In this document: positions 8,844 to 17,368 of the stretch, one piece after another | Layout: each line of letters opens with the position of its first letter | Numbering within the stretch: the stretch's first letter is position 1 | NCBI GenBank assembly: GCA_018828145.1 | Contig: JAHJWO010000015.1 | Span: 1 to 64,000, forward strand | Source of the DNA: Alphaproteobacteria bacterium | Lineage (GTDB): Bacteria > Pseudomonadota > Alphaproteobacteria > Rhizobiales > Devosiaceae | Length of the DNA stretch: 64,000 bases | Reading direction: 5' to 3' | Translations under genes and position numbers: made by a program | Notes under the pieces: generated by a model | Told to the model about the DNA's origin: nothing | Seen by the model: only the letters and a program-made list of their open reading frames with translations | The model's database searches: none

Positions 8844-10046
8844 TCAGGGATCGAAGAAGCCCGCATCCTCTTCGAGCAGGTATTTCCTGGCGCCCTCCGG
8901 GTCGATGTCCAGTCCGAGGCCGGGCGCGGGCAGCAGGTCAACATGGCTGTCAGTGACGATCTGGTCCGGCAGGCCGATCACGATATCTTCCCACCAGGGG
9001 TCGGAGGCGCTGGGATATTCGAAGGCGATGTAGTTGGCGGGCAGGGTTGCGCAGACATTGATGAGGGCACCCAGGCCGAACAATCCATTGGCCGTGCCAT
9101 GCGGCGCCATCATGATGGAATGCATATAGGCGTGTTCGGCGACCCATTTGAGCTCGGCAATGCCGCCGATATCGGCAGGATCTGGGCCGATGACGCGCAC
9201 CGCCTGGGTCTCGATCAGTTCCTTGAAATTGTGGCGCAGATAGATCTGCTCGCCGGTATGGATCGGGGTTGAGGTCGAGGTGGTGAGTTCGCGATAGGCC
9301 TGCGGATTGACCCAGGGAACATAGTCGCCCGTCAGCATGTCCTCGAGCCACATGAGATCGTATTTTTCGACGGCGCGGGCAAAGCGGATGGCGTCGTTGA
9401 GGAACCAGCCGGGGCCGCAATCGAGCGCCAGGCTCACCTTGTCGCCCAGCACTTCCTTCATCGCCGCGACGCAGTCGAGCATGTGGTTGAAGCCGCGCTC
9501 CGAGATCTGCCCCTGGTCCATGGCGCCGTGATAGCCGGCATTGTTCTGCCGCACGCCATAGTGGAAGTCGTCGATGGTGTCCTTCATGTTGGAGTGGAAG
9601 CTGATGCCCTGCTTGACCATGAAGAAGTTCTGTGGCTGCTCCATCATCCATTTGACGTCGGCAGCATAATCCTCCGGCCGGTCTCCGCTGCGCTTGCGGC
9701 GGATCGAGCCATTATAAACCCGCACCTTGTCGCGCACCTTGCCGCCCAGCAGCTTGTAGGCAGGCACATTGGCCGCCTTGCCGGCAATGTCCCACAGCGC
9801 ATGCTCGATGGCCGACACGGCGGCGCCATAAGGCTTGAACGATCCACGCTGGCGGATCTTGAGCATGCAGCGCTCGACATCGGTCGGGTCTTCGCCGATC
9901 AGCGCGTCGCGGAAATGCAGGATCCACGGCTTGAGGTAGGTCTTGGTGAATTCCACCTCGCCCAGCCCGTAAAGGCCCTCGTCGGTGACAATCCGCACGA
10001 TGGGATGCTTGCCGATGACGGCGCAGCGCAGATCGGTGATCTTCAT
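8844..10046 (-). CDS. Enolase-superfamily (MR/MLE) dehydratase-like protein A
   Basis: This 400-residue protein has the capping domain plus TIM barrel of the mandelate racemase/muconate lactonizing branch. Likely metal ligands are Asp209 (ALDCGPG), Glu235 (WLED) and Glu266 (HTGEQ). His316 in APHGTANG and Lys145 (MVKQG) are candidate acid/base residues. It lacks the D-x-H signature of galactonate or glucarate dehydratases, since Asp209 is followed by Cys-Gly, so the substrate probably differs from those. It is the last gene of a minus-strand run with the GntR regulator, two other MR/MLE genes and a NIPSNAP gene, 9 bp after the latter. The expected chemistry is proton abstraction next to a carboxylate followed by dehydration of an acid sugar. 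The specific substrate is unknown. Confidence 0.85.
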   Translation of the reverse strand: MKITDLRCAVIGKHPIVRIVTDEGLYGLGEVEFTKTYLKPWILHFRDALIGEDPTDVERCMLKIRQRGSFKPYGAAVSAIEHALWDIAGKAANVPAYKLLGGKVRDKVRVYNGSIRRKRSGDRPEDYAADVKWMMEQPQNFFMVKQGISFHSNMKDTIDDFHYGVRQNNAGYHGAMDQGQISERGFNHMLDCVAAMKEVLGDKVSLALDCGPGWFLNDAIRFARAVEKYDLMWLEDMLTGDYVPWVNPQAYRELTTSTSTPIHTGEQIYLRHNFKELIETQAVRVIGPDPADIGGIAELKWVAEHAYMHSIMMAPHGTANGLFGLGALINVCATLPANYIAFEYPSASDPWWEDIVIGLPDQIVTDSHVDLLPAPGLGLDIDPEGARKYLLEEDAGFFDP

Positions 10047-10055
10047 CGAAATACC

Positions 10056-10382
10056 CTATTTCACCGACGAGAAGGCGGTCGGCGCCAGCAGTTGGCTGCT
10101 GACATTGGCAATGATCTGGCCATCGCGCTCGGAATCGTCGCGCGCCTTGATCCAGGCCGGATCGGCAATGAAGGCCGCCCACTTCGCCTCCCGCTCGGCA
10201 AGGGATTCCCAGGCAAGGAAATAGGTGAGGCGGTTGCTGTTTTCCCCGATGACTGTCGTGAAAAAGCCGGCCTGGCGAATGCCGTGGCGCTCCCACAGGG
10301 CCAGCGTGTGGTCGTTGAACCGCTTCAGCAGCGCCGGCAGCCTGCCGGGCAGGCAATCATAGATTCTCAACTCGTAGATCAT
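10056..10382 (-). CDS. NIPSNAP-family protein
   Basis: The 108-residue protein begins MIYELRIY and contains the alternating hydrophobic strands and LTYFLAWESL-type segment of the NIPSNAP ferredoxin-like fold. An in-frame ATG at 10394 would add four residues. NIPSNAP domains form dimeric alpha/beta barrels. In bacteria they commonly sit beside sugar-acid or aromatic catabolism genes without a proven reaction. Here it is sandwiched between two MR/MLE genes (45 bp after one, 9 bp before the other), so it likely contributes to the same pathway, perhaps as a mutarotase-like or accessory enzyme. That role is inference from position only. Confidence 0.8.
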   Translation of the reverse strand: MIYELRIYDCLPGRLPALLKRFNDHTLALWERHGIRQAGFFTTVIGENSNRLTYFLAWESLAEREAKWAAFIADPAWIKARDDSERDGQIIANVSSQLLAPTAFSSVK

Positions 10383-10427
10383 CGCTCTTTCCAAATCATT
10401 GCTGCAGTCTGGCCCCGTCCGCGCTGG

Positions 10428-11786
10428 TCAGCTCCAGGTGCGGTCCCAGGAATATTCATCGTCCCAGTGGTCCGTCGGCTGCCAGATGCCGGTGACGCCG
10501 GGTTGCAGATGCTGGCTGATCACCTCGTCGACAATGTCATCGATCCCCAGGCCCGGCTTGTCCGGCACCGTGATGAACCCATCCTGGACCAGGGGCTTGG
10601 GCAGGCCGGTGACGATGTCGTCCCACCAGTCCACCTCAACACTGTGATATTCGAGCGCCATGAAATTCTCGGTGGCGACGGCGACATGGGCCGCCGCCAT
10701 CGCGGCGATCGGGCTTTCGGCCATGTGGATGGCCATGGCCACCCCGTGCTCCTGCGCGGCATCGCCGATCTTCTTGGTTTCGAGGATCCCGCCCGAGGTC
10801 AGCAGGTCAGGGTGAATGACCGAGATGCCGGACTTGAGGAGGGGCTCGAAGCCTTCCTTGAGATAGATGTCCTCGCCCGTGCAGATCGGCACGGTTGTCG
10901 CTTGCTGGAGCTCCCGATATTGCTCGGTATATTGCCAGGGGACGACATCCTCGAGCCAGGCGGGGACGTATTTTTCGATGCGCCGCGCCAGCCTTATGCC
11001 GTTCTGCAGCGAGATGTGCCCGACATGGTCGATCGCGAGGGGCACCTCGTAGCCGATGACCTCACGCACTTCGGCAATATATTGCTCGAGCAGGTCGAGG
11101 CCCTTGTCGGTGAAGTGCAGGCCGCTGAAGGGGTGGCGCACATTATGCGTGTCGTAGACGGCATTGCGGGCGCGGCGGTCTTCCATGGTCTTGACCGCAT
11201 CCCGGTTGGGGTGGATGCGATACCCCTCCAGGGACCCTGCCGGCGCGACAACCGCGCCGGGCACATCGGCAATCTGCATGAGGCCGAGGTCCATCTTGAG
11301 GAAGGTGAAACCGAGATCCATGCGGGCCTTGAGCCGCTTGCCGGTCTCCGTGCCACTGGGCTTTTCGGCGTCGGTATCGCAATAGACCCGGACCTTGTCG
11401 CGAAACCTGCCGCCCAGCATCTGGTAGATGGGTACGCCATAGGCCTTGCCGGCCAGGTCCCACAGCGCGATCTCGATGGCCGAGACGCCGCCACCCTGCC
11501 GGCCATGACCACCGAACTGCTTGATGCGGCGGAACAGCCGGTCGATATCGCAGGGATTTTCGCCCAGCAGGCGGCTCTTGAGCATCAGCGCATAGGTGGC
11601 GCTGGCGCCGTCACGGACTTCGCCAAAGCCCACAATGCCCTGATTGGTGTAGATCTTGACTAGCGCCGAGGTGAAGGGCGCGCCGACGATCTCGGCGACA
11701 CGCAGGTCGGTAATGCGCAGCTCGCTCGGTCGCGATGCCGTGCGGATATTGTTCTCGATTGTCTCGCCGACCCCATGCAGGTCCAT
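10428..11786 (-). CDS. Enolase-superfamily (MR/MLE) dehydratase-like protein B
   Basis: The 452-residue protein is longer than its neighbours, with about 20 extra N-terminal residues and an insertion around 170-225. Barrel residues visible are Lys164 (FLKMD), Asp253 followed by His254 and His257 (AIDHVGH), Glu279 (WLED), Glu305 (CTGED), Asp327 and His354 (AIHMAES). The D-H-V-G-H arrangement is unlike the D-x-H of galactonate dehydratase, suggesting a different catalytic geometry. It belongs to the minus-strand operon led by the GntR gene, 46 bp after the third MR/MLE gene. An acid sugar or lactone-derived acid is the likely substrate, but none can be assigned. The coding frame appears intact, and the C-terminal tail is Trp/Asp-rich. 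Confidence 0.85.
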   Translation of the reverse strand: MDLHGVGETIENNIRTASRPSELRITDLRVAEIVGAPFTSALVKIYTNQGIVGFGEVRDGASATYALMLKSRLLGENPCDIDRLFRRIKQFGGHGRQGGGVSAIEIALWDLAGKAYGVPIYQMLGGRFRDKVRVYCDTDAEKPSGTETGKRLKARMDLGFTFLKMDLGLMQIADVPGAVVAPAGSLEGYRIHPNRDAVKTMEDRRARNAVYDTHNVRHPFSGLHFTDKGLDLLEQYIAEVREVIGYEVPLAIDHVGHISLQNGIRLARRIEKYVPAWLEDVVPWQYTEQYRELQQATTVPICTGEDIYLKEGFEPLLKSGISVIHPDLLTSGGILETKKIGDAAQEHGVAMAIHMAESPIAAMAAAHVAVATENFMALEYHSVEVDWWDDIVTGLPKPLVQDGFITVPDKPGLGIDDIVDEVISQHLQPGVTGIWQPTDHWDDEYSWDRTWS

Positions 11787-11832
11787 GCTGTCCTCCCTTG
11801 TTCAGGCGTGTTGTTCCGCCACCGCTTTTTCG

Positions 11833-13002
11833 TCAGCCGATATCCACCAGATTGGCTTCGAGATAATCCCGGTTCATTTCGATACCCAGGCCAGGCGCCT
11901 TGTTGAGCTTGAGGCTGCCACCGGAATTGTCGAGCGGTTTGTCGATCAGGTGATCGTACTTGCTCAGGTTCCACTCGGACGTTTCCAGCCGGTAGAAATT
12001 GGGAACCGTCATCATCACCTGCGCGCCGGCGACGACGTTGATCGGTCCGGCCGCGTCATGCGGCGAGACGGGGATGTAATAGGCCTCGCAGAGGGCCGAA
12101 ATCTTCTTGAGCTCGGTAATGCCCCCGGTCCAGGTGACGTCCGGCATGATGTAGTCGGCCAGCCGACCTTCGAGAATCGGCACGAAATCCCATTTGGTGT
12201 GGCCGCGCTCGCCCCATGAGATGGCCGCACTCACCTTGTCACGCACCTGCCTGAGCGCATTGATGCTCTCGGGCGGCACCGGCTCCTCGAACCAGTCGAT
12301 GCTGCCTGCCTCTTCCAGGCTGCGGCAGAGCCGGATGGCGGTGGGCACATCGAAGCGGCCATGCGCGTCGATCAGGATGTCGACATCCGGACCCGCGGTC
12401 TGGCGGATCAGGGCGGTGAGCTCAGCCGCCGCGCGCTCGTCCCTGCGGTTCATGGAGCCGTCGAGATAGCCCTCGGACTGCTCCCGCGCATAGCCGTCGC
12501 TGCCAATGGCGCCCTGCTGCGGAAACGGATCGAACTTCAGCGCGGTGTGCCCTGATGTAATGATGTCGCGAATCTCCTGCACCACCCCCTCATTGCTGGT
12601 GAACTTGCGCTGGTCGGGGTGGGTGTAGAGCAGGATCTCGTCGCGGACCGGACCCCCGAGCAATTCATAGATCGGCTTGCCCAGCACCTTGCCGCGAATA
12701 TCCCACAGGGCGATATCGATGGCGCTCACGCATTCCACTGCCGCGCCGCGGCTGCCCATATAGGTGAAGTTGCGGAAGATCTTGTGCCAGATACGCTCGA
12801 TATGGGCGGGGTCGTCGCCTTCGATGATCTTGCTGATCTGCTTGAGCATGACGCAGAGCGCGCGATTGGCGACGAAGGTGGTGGTGGTGATTTCCCCCCA
12901 GCCCGAGACGCCCTCATCGGTCGTAACTTCCACGAACAGGAACTCGCCCCAGTAGGATGCGCTGGATTTGATCAGCCACGGCCTGACGCTGGTAATCTTC
13001 AT
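11833..13002 (-). CDS. Enolase-superfamily (MR/MLE) dehydratase, galactonate-dehydratase-like, protein C
   Basis: The protein has 389 residues from ATG 13002. The open frame continues further upstream, but that part overlaps the GntR gene antiframe and is not plausible as protein. It has the mandelate-racemase subgroup set: Lys156 (ALKFD), Asp212-x-His214 (LIDAHGRF), Glu239 (WFEEP), Glu265 (SWGER) and an Asp288/His315 pair (MPDVTWTGG and SPHDAAGP). Asp-His dyads of this kind abstract the alpha proton in D-galactonate and related dehydratases. It is the first enzyme gene after the regulator (40 bp), so its substrate may be the inducer or its precursor. Exact sugar-acid specificity is not determinable from these motifs. 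Confidence 0.87.
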   Translation of the reverse strand: MKITSVRPWLIKSSASYWGEFLFVEVTTDEGVSGWGEITTTTFVANRALCVMLKQISKIIEGDDPAHIERIWHKIFRNFTYMGSRGAAVECVSAIDIALWDIRGKVLGKPIYELLGGPVRDEILLYTHPDQRKFTSNEGVVQEIRDIITSGHTALKFDPFPQQGAIGSDGYAREQSEGYLDGSMNRRDERAAAELTALIRQTAGPDVDILIDAHGRFDVPTAIRLCRSLEEAGSIDWFEEPVPPESINALRQVRDKVSAAISWGERGHTKWDFVPILEGRLADYIMPDVTWTGGITELKKISALCEAYYIPVSPHDAAGPINVVAGAQVMMTVPNFYRLETSEWNLSKYDHLIDKPLDNSGGSLKLNKAPGLGIEMNRDYLEANLVDIG

Positions 13003-13042
13003 GCTGTGTTGCCTTTTCAGTGAGGGGTGGCGTCCGCGGGGT

Positions 13043-13756
13043 CTATTCTGCTCGCGCGGCGTCGTAGGCGCGCATCTGTTCGAGGATGTGCCGGCCTGAG
13101 CTCTCGACGTGACGGGCGACACACTCGGCCGCCTTGTCCGCCTCTCCCGCCTTGACCAGTTCGATGAGTTCGCGATGCTCGCGGAGGACCTGCGTGCGCC
13201 GGGCCAGCGTGTAGCTGAAGCGCTGCGTAACCGACCGCAGCACCTGGCGATGCTTCCACCAGATCTCGGCGGCGTGGCGGTTGTAGTGGCGCTGGTAGAC
13301 GACGGTGTGGAACTGCACGTCGAGACCGCTATGCAGCACGGCATCGACGAAATTGTTTTCCTCGATCAGGCGCTGCAGGCGCTCGAGCTCGGCAATGTCT
13401 TCATCGGTGGCCATGCCGACGAACCAACGGGTGAGCGCCGGTTCTATCAGCGCGCTGATCTCGTAGATATTGCGCACGAAGTCGTGGTCGATCGGCCGGA
13501 CGCGGGCGCCGCGATTGGGCGAAAACATCACAAAGCCCTCGCCGCGGAGCATCTGCAGCGCTTCACGGATCGGATTGGTGGACGTGCCCAGCCGTTCGGC
13601 GAGATCGGCAACCACCAGCCTCTCGTTCGGCTTCAGACGCCCTGAAAGAATGTCCTCGCGAATGGTCTCATAGAGCGAAACCGCGCGCTGGCTGGAGACG
13701 TCGACCTCCTCCATTCCCGCAGGGGGTGAAATCCTGAACTCACTGGTGCTCGCCAA
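13043..13756 (-). CDS. GntR-family transcriptional regulator, FCD (FadR) subgroup
   Basis: The 237-residue protein has an N-terminal winged helix (about 22-90; LAERLGTSTNPIREAL recognition region) and a C-terminal all-helical FCD domain. The candidate metal/ligand residues are visible: Asp and His in the DVQFHTVVYQRH stretch, His in REHREL and His in VARHVESSGRH. FCD regulators of sugar-acid loci usually repress, and release DNA on binding the acid or its keto-deoxy product. The gene is divergent from the transporter operon, and about 205 bp of shared upstream DNA hold two ATACAT/ATGTAY inverted repeats. It is probably cotranscribed with the downstream MR/MLE genes, giving autoregulation of the locus. 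Confidence 0.9.
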   Translation of the reverse strand: MASTSEFRISPPAGMEEVDVSSQRAVSLYETIREDILSGRLKPNERLVVADLAERLGTSTNPIREALQMLRGEGFVMFSPNRGARVRPIDHDFVRNIYEISALIEPALTRWFVGMATDEDIAELERLQRLIEENNFVDAVLHSGLDVQFHTVVYQRHYNRHAAEIWWKHRQVLRSVTQRFSYTLARRTQVLREHRELIELVKAGEADKAAECVARHVESSGRHILEQMRAYDAARAE

Positions 13757-13791
13757 ATCGCGCTCCCAAAACCGCCAGCCTTTCCGTACCT

Positions 13792-13824
13792 ATCATACAT
13801 AGACGCTTGCAAACAATGTACGAT
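13792..13824. promoter_or_regulatory. Candidate GntR operator 1
   Basis: The left arm ATCATACATAG (13792-13802) and right arm CAATGTACGAT (13814-13824) are inverted repeats with two mismatches. They sit in the shared promoter region 36 bp upstream of the GntR start. The same half-site recurs in a second repeat at 13879-13905, supporting a regulator dimer site. A TTGACA hexamer at 13834-13839 lies between the two repeats. Confidence 0.45.
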
Positions 13825-13878
13825 CCTTCCGTGTTGACACGCAATATGGCTTCTGCAACGGTAATGGCATGGCGAAAA

Positions 13879-13905
13879 ATACATAAGAGGCAAAGCCCAA
13901 TGTAT
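13879..13905. promoter_or_regulatory. Candidate GntR operator 2
   Basis: ATACAT (13879-13884) and ATGTAT (13900-13905) form a perfect inverted pair, 57 bp upstream of the solute-binding-protein start. Both half-sites resemble those of the repeat at 13792-13824. The position is suited to repression of the transporter operon. Confidence 0.4.
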
Positions 13906-13961
13906 GCCGCCGGGAAGGGACCTGCTGCGCGTAGACGCGGTCAGGATGACAGGAGGACTAG

Positions 13962-15443
13962 ATGAGGAATTATCGGTTGGGCCGTGCGCTTGCGCATGGC
14001 GCAGTGGTCTCTGCGCTTGCGGTGTCGATGCTGAACACTTCGGCGCTCGGTCAAAGCGTCGATCTCAGCCAGTGGTCGCCGGAATATGTGCGGTCGATCG
14101 CGGGCACTGAGGAATACAACACTGCTGAGCAGTGTGGAGCAGTCACCCCCCTCGACTACGAGGGCAAGCTGACCTTCTGGTATCAGGGCGTGTTCGAGGG
14201 CGATCCCGACCTGCTGCGTCAGTATTACAAGGAATTTTTCGAGGCGTTCCGGACGACCTACCCCAATATCGAACTTGAGGAGCAGGCGCTTACCTATAAC
14301 GACCTGCTCGACAAGTTCCGCACCGCGCTGCTCGGCAATGCCGGTCCGATGGTGGTGCGTTTGCAGATCCTGGGCGGCGTCGAGTTTGCCTCCAAGGGTT
14401 ACCTGCAGGAACTGAGCCCTGAAGACGTCGGTTGGAAGACCGAGGACTTCTGGCCAGGCGCCATGAAGTCGGTGATGTGGGAAGGCAAGGCCTATGGTAT
14501 CCCGACCAACAACGAGACGATGGCGCTGATCTGGAATGCCGACATCTTCGAGCGTGCCGGACTTGATCCGGAAGCGCCACCCGCAACCTGGGATGACGTC
14601 GTCGCCTATTCCAAGCAGATCCACGACACGCTCGGCATTTCCGGCTATGGCCTCGTCGCCCGCAAGAATGCCGGCAATACGCCCTACCGCTTCATGCCGC
14701 AGCTCTGGGGCTATGGCGGCGGCGTGTTCGACGAAGCCGATCCGAGCCCGACCTATGAGGAAATCCGGCTCGACAGCGACGCAAGCAAGCAGGCTCTTCA
14801 GGCCTCCTACGACATGTATGTCCGCGACCAGTCGGTTCCGGTGTCCGCCCTGACCAACCAGCAGGCCGACAACCAGCCCCTGTTCCTGGCCGGCCAGCTC
14901 GCCATGATGATCAGCCATCCCTCCGACTATAACGTGATGCTCGATCTGCAGGCCAAGGCCACGGGCACGGACCAGGAAAAGGCCCAGACGGTCATCGACA
15001 ACATGCGCTATGGGCTGATCCCGACCGGCCCGGACGGCAAGCGTGCCGTGGTGTTCGGTGGCTCCAACATCCACATCCTGAACCCCGAATATGTCGAGGG
15101 TGGCGAAGTGGACGAGGCCGCTGCCAAGGCCATGGTCTGCTTCTGGACCAGCCCGGAATGGTCGCTCAAGATGGCCTATGCCGGCTCGAACCCCGGCAAC
15201 CTCAACGGCTTCAAAACCGTGTGGATGAAGGAGCGTCTCGACTCCATCAAGTTCCTCGATGTCACGACCGCCATGCTGCCCTATGGCATCCCGTTCCCGA
15301 CGCTTCCGGAAACGCCCGAGATCATGAACATCATTATCCCCGACATGCTGCAGAACGTCCTGACCGGCGCGATGACAGTGGATGAAGCGGCTGCGGATGC
15401 GGCGCAGAAGGTTCGGGACCTGACGGAAGGCGGCGGCCTGTAA
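13962..15443 (+). CDS. ABC sugar transporter, extracellular solute-binding protein
   Basis: The 493-residue protein has a Sec-type signal peptide (about 1-30, Ala-rich h-region) and a two-lobed family-1 solute-binding fold. It is longer than the usual 410-430 residues, with an additional segment around residues 30-75 before the first strand (GKLTFWYQG). Segments such as YGIPTNNETMALIWNAD and the aromatic PYRFMPQLWGYGGG are typical of carbohydrate binders in the CUT1 family. It would capture substrate in the periplasm and deliver it to the two permeases encoded next. The gene leads the plus-strand operon opposite the GntR gene. The substrate is inferred to be an acid sugar because of the surrounding dehydratases, not from binding residues. 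Confidence 0.9.
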   Translation: MRNYRLGRALAHGAVVSALAVSMLNTSALGQSVDLSQWSPEYVRSIAGTEEYNTAEQCGAVTPLDYEGKLTFWYQGVFEGDPDLLRQYYKEFFEAFRTTYPNIELEEQALTYNDLLDKFRTALLGNAGPMVVRLQILGGVEFASKGYLQELSPEDVGWKTEDFWPGAMKSVMWEGKAYGIPTNNETMALIWNADIFERAGLDPEAPPATWDDVVAYSKQIHDTLGISGYGLVARKNAGNTPYRFMPQLWGYGGGVFDEADPSPTYEEIRLDSDASKQALQASYDMYVRDQSVPVSALTNQQADNQPLFLAGQLAMMISHPSDYNVMLDLQAKATGTDQEKAQTVIDNMRYGLIPTGPDGKRAVVFGGSNIHILNPEYVEGGEVDEAAAKAMVCFWTSPEWSLKMAYAGSNPGNLNGFKTVWMKERLDSIKFLDVTTAMLPYGIPFPTLPETPEIMNIIIPDMLQNVLTGAMTVDEAAADAAQKVRDLTEGGGL

Positions 15444-15464
15444 GAGCCGCTCCCGCCAAAACAC

Positions 15465-15489
15465 GACCGGCGGTCCACAGCCGCCGGTC
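15465..15489 (+). promoter_or_regulatory. Intercistronic hairpin after the binding-protein gene
   Basis: A perfect 9-bp GC stem, GACCGGCGG/CCGCCGGTC with a 7-nt loop, lies between the solute-binding-protein gene and the first permease gene. There is no T-run. Such hairpins in binding-protein operons usually protect the upstream mRNA or partly stop transcription, giving more binding protein than permease. Confidence 0.6.
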
Positions 15490-15518
15490 TCCCCTTCCTG
15501 CCAGGAAAGAGCACCTCA

Positions 15519-16478
15519 ATGACCATCCACGCAGGCCATGCCGGCGCTCCTCGCAAGGCTCTTCCTCCGCGCCCGAGTGTGCTGCGGCAGATGTGGACCA
15601 GCCGCGCCGACTATCTCTATGTGCTGCCCGCGATCGTGGTGATGCTGATCGTCATCGCCTATCCCGTGTACTACACGATCGACCTGTCCTTCTTCAAAAC
15701 GCCGCCCGGGCTGCAGCTCAAGGACAAGATCTTTGTCGGCGTGGAAAACTATACCGCCATCCTGTCCAGCGAGGTGTTCTGGAAGGTCACGCTCAATACG
15801 ATCATCTGGACCGTTGCCTCGACGCTGATCGCCTTTGTGCTCGGCTATGCTGCCGCCCTGGCGCTGCACCGCGACTTTGCCGGCCGCGCCGTGCTGCGCG
15901 CCATACTCATCATTCCCTGGGTCATCAGCGCGGTTGCCGCGTCCTACATCTGGAAGTGGATGTACCACTCCGATTTCGGCATCATCGGCCAGGTGCTCGT
16001 GCAGCTCGGTTTAACCGACCGTCAGCCCAATTTCATCGACAATGTCCACACGGTCTTGCCCTCGCTGATCGTGGTCAATATCTGGCGCGAATTTCCCTTC
16101 GCCATGATCATGATCATGGCCGGGCTGCAGACCGTGCCCGAACAGCTGCTGCGCGCCGCCAAGGTCGATGGCGCTTCCGCCTGGCAGCGCTTCTGGCATG
16201 TCACCTTCCCGCATCTGAGCGGAGTGTCCACGGTCACCATCCTTCTGCTGGCCGTCGCCAATTTCAATTCGTTCATCGTGCCGTGGATCACCACCGGCGG
16301 CGGACCGTCCAATGCCTCCCATATCTGGATCACGCATATCTACGAGCTTGCCTTCGGCCGCCAGCGCTGGGGCGTGGCGGCCGCCTATTCGGTGCTGCTG
16401 TTCATCATCGTGATGTCGCTGGGCTACTTCTACGTGCGCGCCCTGAGCGGCAATGAGAAGAAGGAGGAAGGCCCGTGA
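15519..16478 (+). CDS. ABC sugar transporter permease (MalF/UgpA type)
   Basis: The 319-residue inner-membrane protein has about six predicted helices, starting near residues 32-52. The cytoplasmic EAA loop appears as EQLLRAAKVDGASAWQRFWHV near residue 210, which docks on the ATPase. It forms a heterodimeric channel with the permease encoded immediately after it; the two genes overlap by four bases (GTGA). The overlap and shared orientation with the binding protein and ATPase genes place it in one CUT1 importer. A poorly conserved cytoplasmic N-terminus of about 25 residues precedes the first helix. Confidence 0.92.
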   Translation: MTIHAGHAGAPRKALPPRPSVLRQMWTSRADYLYVLPAIVVMLIVIAYPVYYTIDLSFFKTPPGLQLKDKIFVGVENYTAILSSEVFWKVTLNTIIWTVASTLIAFVLGYAAALALHRDFAGRAVLRAILIIPWVISAVAASYIWKWMYHSDFGIIGQVLVQLGLTDRQPNFIDNVHTVLPSLIVVNIWREFPFAMIMIMAGLQTVPEQLLRAAKVDGASAWQRFWHVTFPHLSGVSTVTILLLAVANFNSFIVPWITTGGGPSNASHIWITHIYELAFGRQRWGVAAAYSVLLFIIVMSLGYFYVRALSGNEKKEEGP

Positions 16479-17356
16479 CGTCAACTTCGGCAACGGAGGC
16501 GCCGCGAAGCCGCAGGCGCATAGACGGCTGGCGCTGGGGCGGCCGCATCTTCCTCGTTTTCATGCTGCTCTACACCGCCCTGCCGATGGTCTGGATGCTC
16601 CTGACCTCGATCAAGTCGGGCTTTGCCGCCATGCAGTTCCCGCCGCAATGGTGGCCCAACGAGCCGACGCTGGCGAGCTACCAGAAGCTGCTCGATCCGC
16701 AGAACAGCGTCGGGCAGGACTTCCTGCGCTTCTTCTGGAACAGCCTGTCCGTATCGGTCGTCACGACCATTCTTGCGGTGGCCGTCGCGGTTCCTGCCGC
16801 CTACGCCTTCTCCCGCTTCCGCTTCCCGGGTCGCAAGTTCCTGTTCTTTGCCGTGCTGCTGCGCAACATGTTTCCCGCCGTGATCTTCCTGGTGCCGCTG
16901 TTTATCCTGATGCGCTGGCTGGGCCTGGTGAACACGCATGGATCGCTGATCCTGACCTACCTGACCTTCGGCCTGCCACTGGCCATCTGGCTGCTCAAGG
17001 GGTTCTACGACAACATCCCCTACCAGCTCGAACAGGCGGCGCGCATCGACGGCGCCACGCGCTTCCAGGCCTTCCTGTACATCGTCATGCCGCTATCGGT
17101 CCCCGGGATCATCGCCACGGCGATCTATTCCTTCATCGGTGCCTGGAACGAATACATCTACGCCGCCACCTTCCTCACCAAGAACGAGCAACTCACCCTG
17201 CCCGTCGGCATCCAGCGCTTCTTTTCGGAGAACACCACGGATTTCCCGGGCCTGATGGCGGCCAGCTTCATGATGAGCGTGCCGGTCGTCGTGCTCTTCC
17301 TCCTGCTTCAGAAATACTTCGTGCGTGCCCTCACCGAAGGCGCCGTCAAACACTAG
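16475..17356 (+). CDS. ABC sugar transporter permease (MalG/UgpE type)
   Basis: The 293-residue membrane protein starts at GTG 16475, overlapping the stop of the first permease. About six helices are visible. The EAA motif reads EQAARIDGATRFQAFLYI, followed by PLSVPGI and the conserved GAWNEY segment typical of MalG-type subunits. It completes the translocation pathway of the importer. A long alternative frame across the same DNA from 16453 is rejected because it breaks all membrane segments. The ATPase gene follows after 12 bp. Confidence 0.92.
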   Translation: MTSTSATEAPRSRRRIDGWRWGGRIFLVFMLLYTALPMVWMLLTSIKSGFAAMQFPPQWWPNEPTLASYQKLLDPQNSVGQDFLRFFWNSLSVSVVTTILAVAVAVPAAYAFSRFRFPGRKFLFFAVLLRNMFPAVIFLVPLFILMRWLGLVNTHGSLILTYLTFGLPLAIWLLKGFYDNIPYQLEQAARIDGATRFQAFLYIVMPLSVPGIIATAIYSFIGAWNEYIYAATFLTKNEQLTLPVGIQRFFSENTTDFPGLMAASFMMSVPVVVLFLLLQKYFVRALTEGAVKH

Positions 17357-17368
17357 AAGGTTGCATCC

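Noticed and set aside
9483-11663. A 726-residue plus-strand frame across the MR/MLE genes
   Set aside because: It is antisense to two well-supported enzyme genes and a NIPSNAP gene; its sequence is His/Asp/Gly-rich in the way typical of high-GC antisense frames, with no domain or ribosome site.
13003-13344. N-terminal extension of MR/MLE protein C
   Set aside because: The extension is Ser/Arg-rich antiframe of the GntR gene; family similarity begins at ATG 13002.
13941-15464. A 507-residue minus-strand frame opposite the binding-protein gene
   Set aside because: The plus strand encodes a signal peptide and a standard binding-protein fold; the opposite frame is a composition effect.
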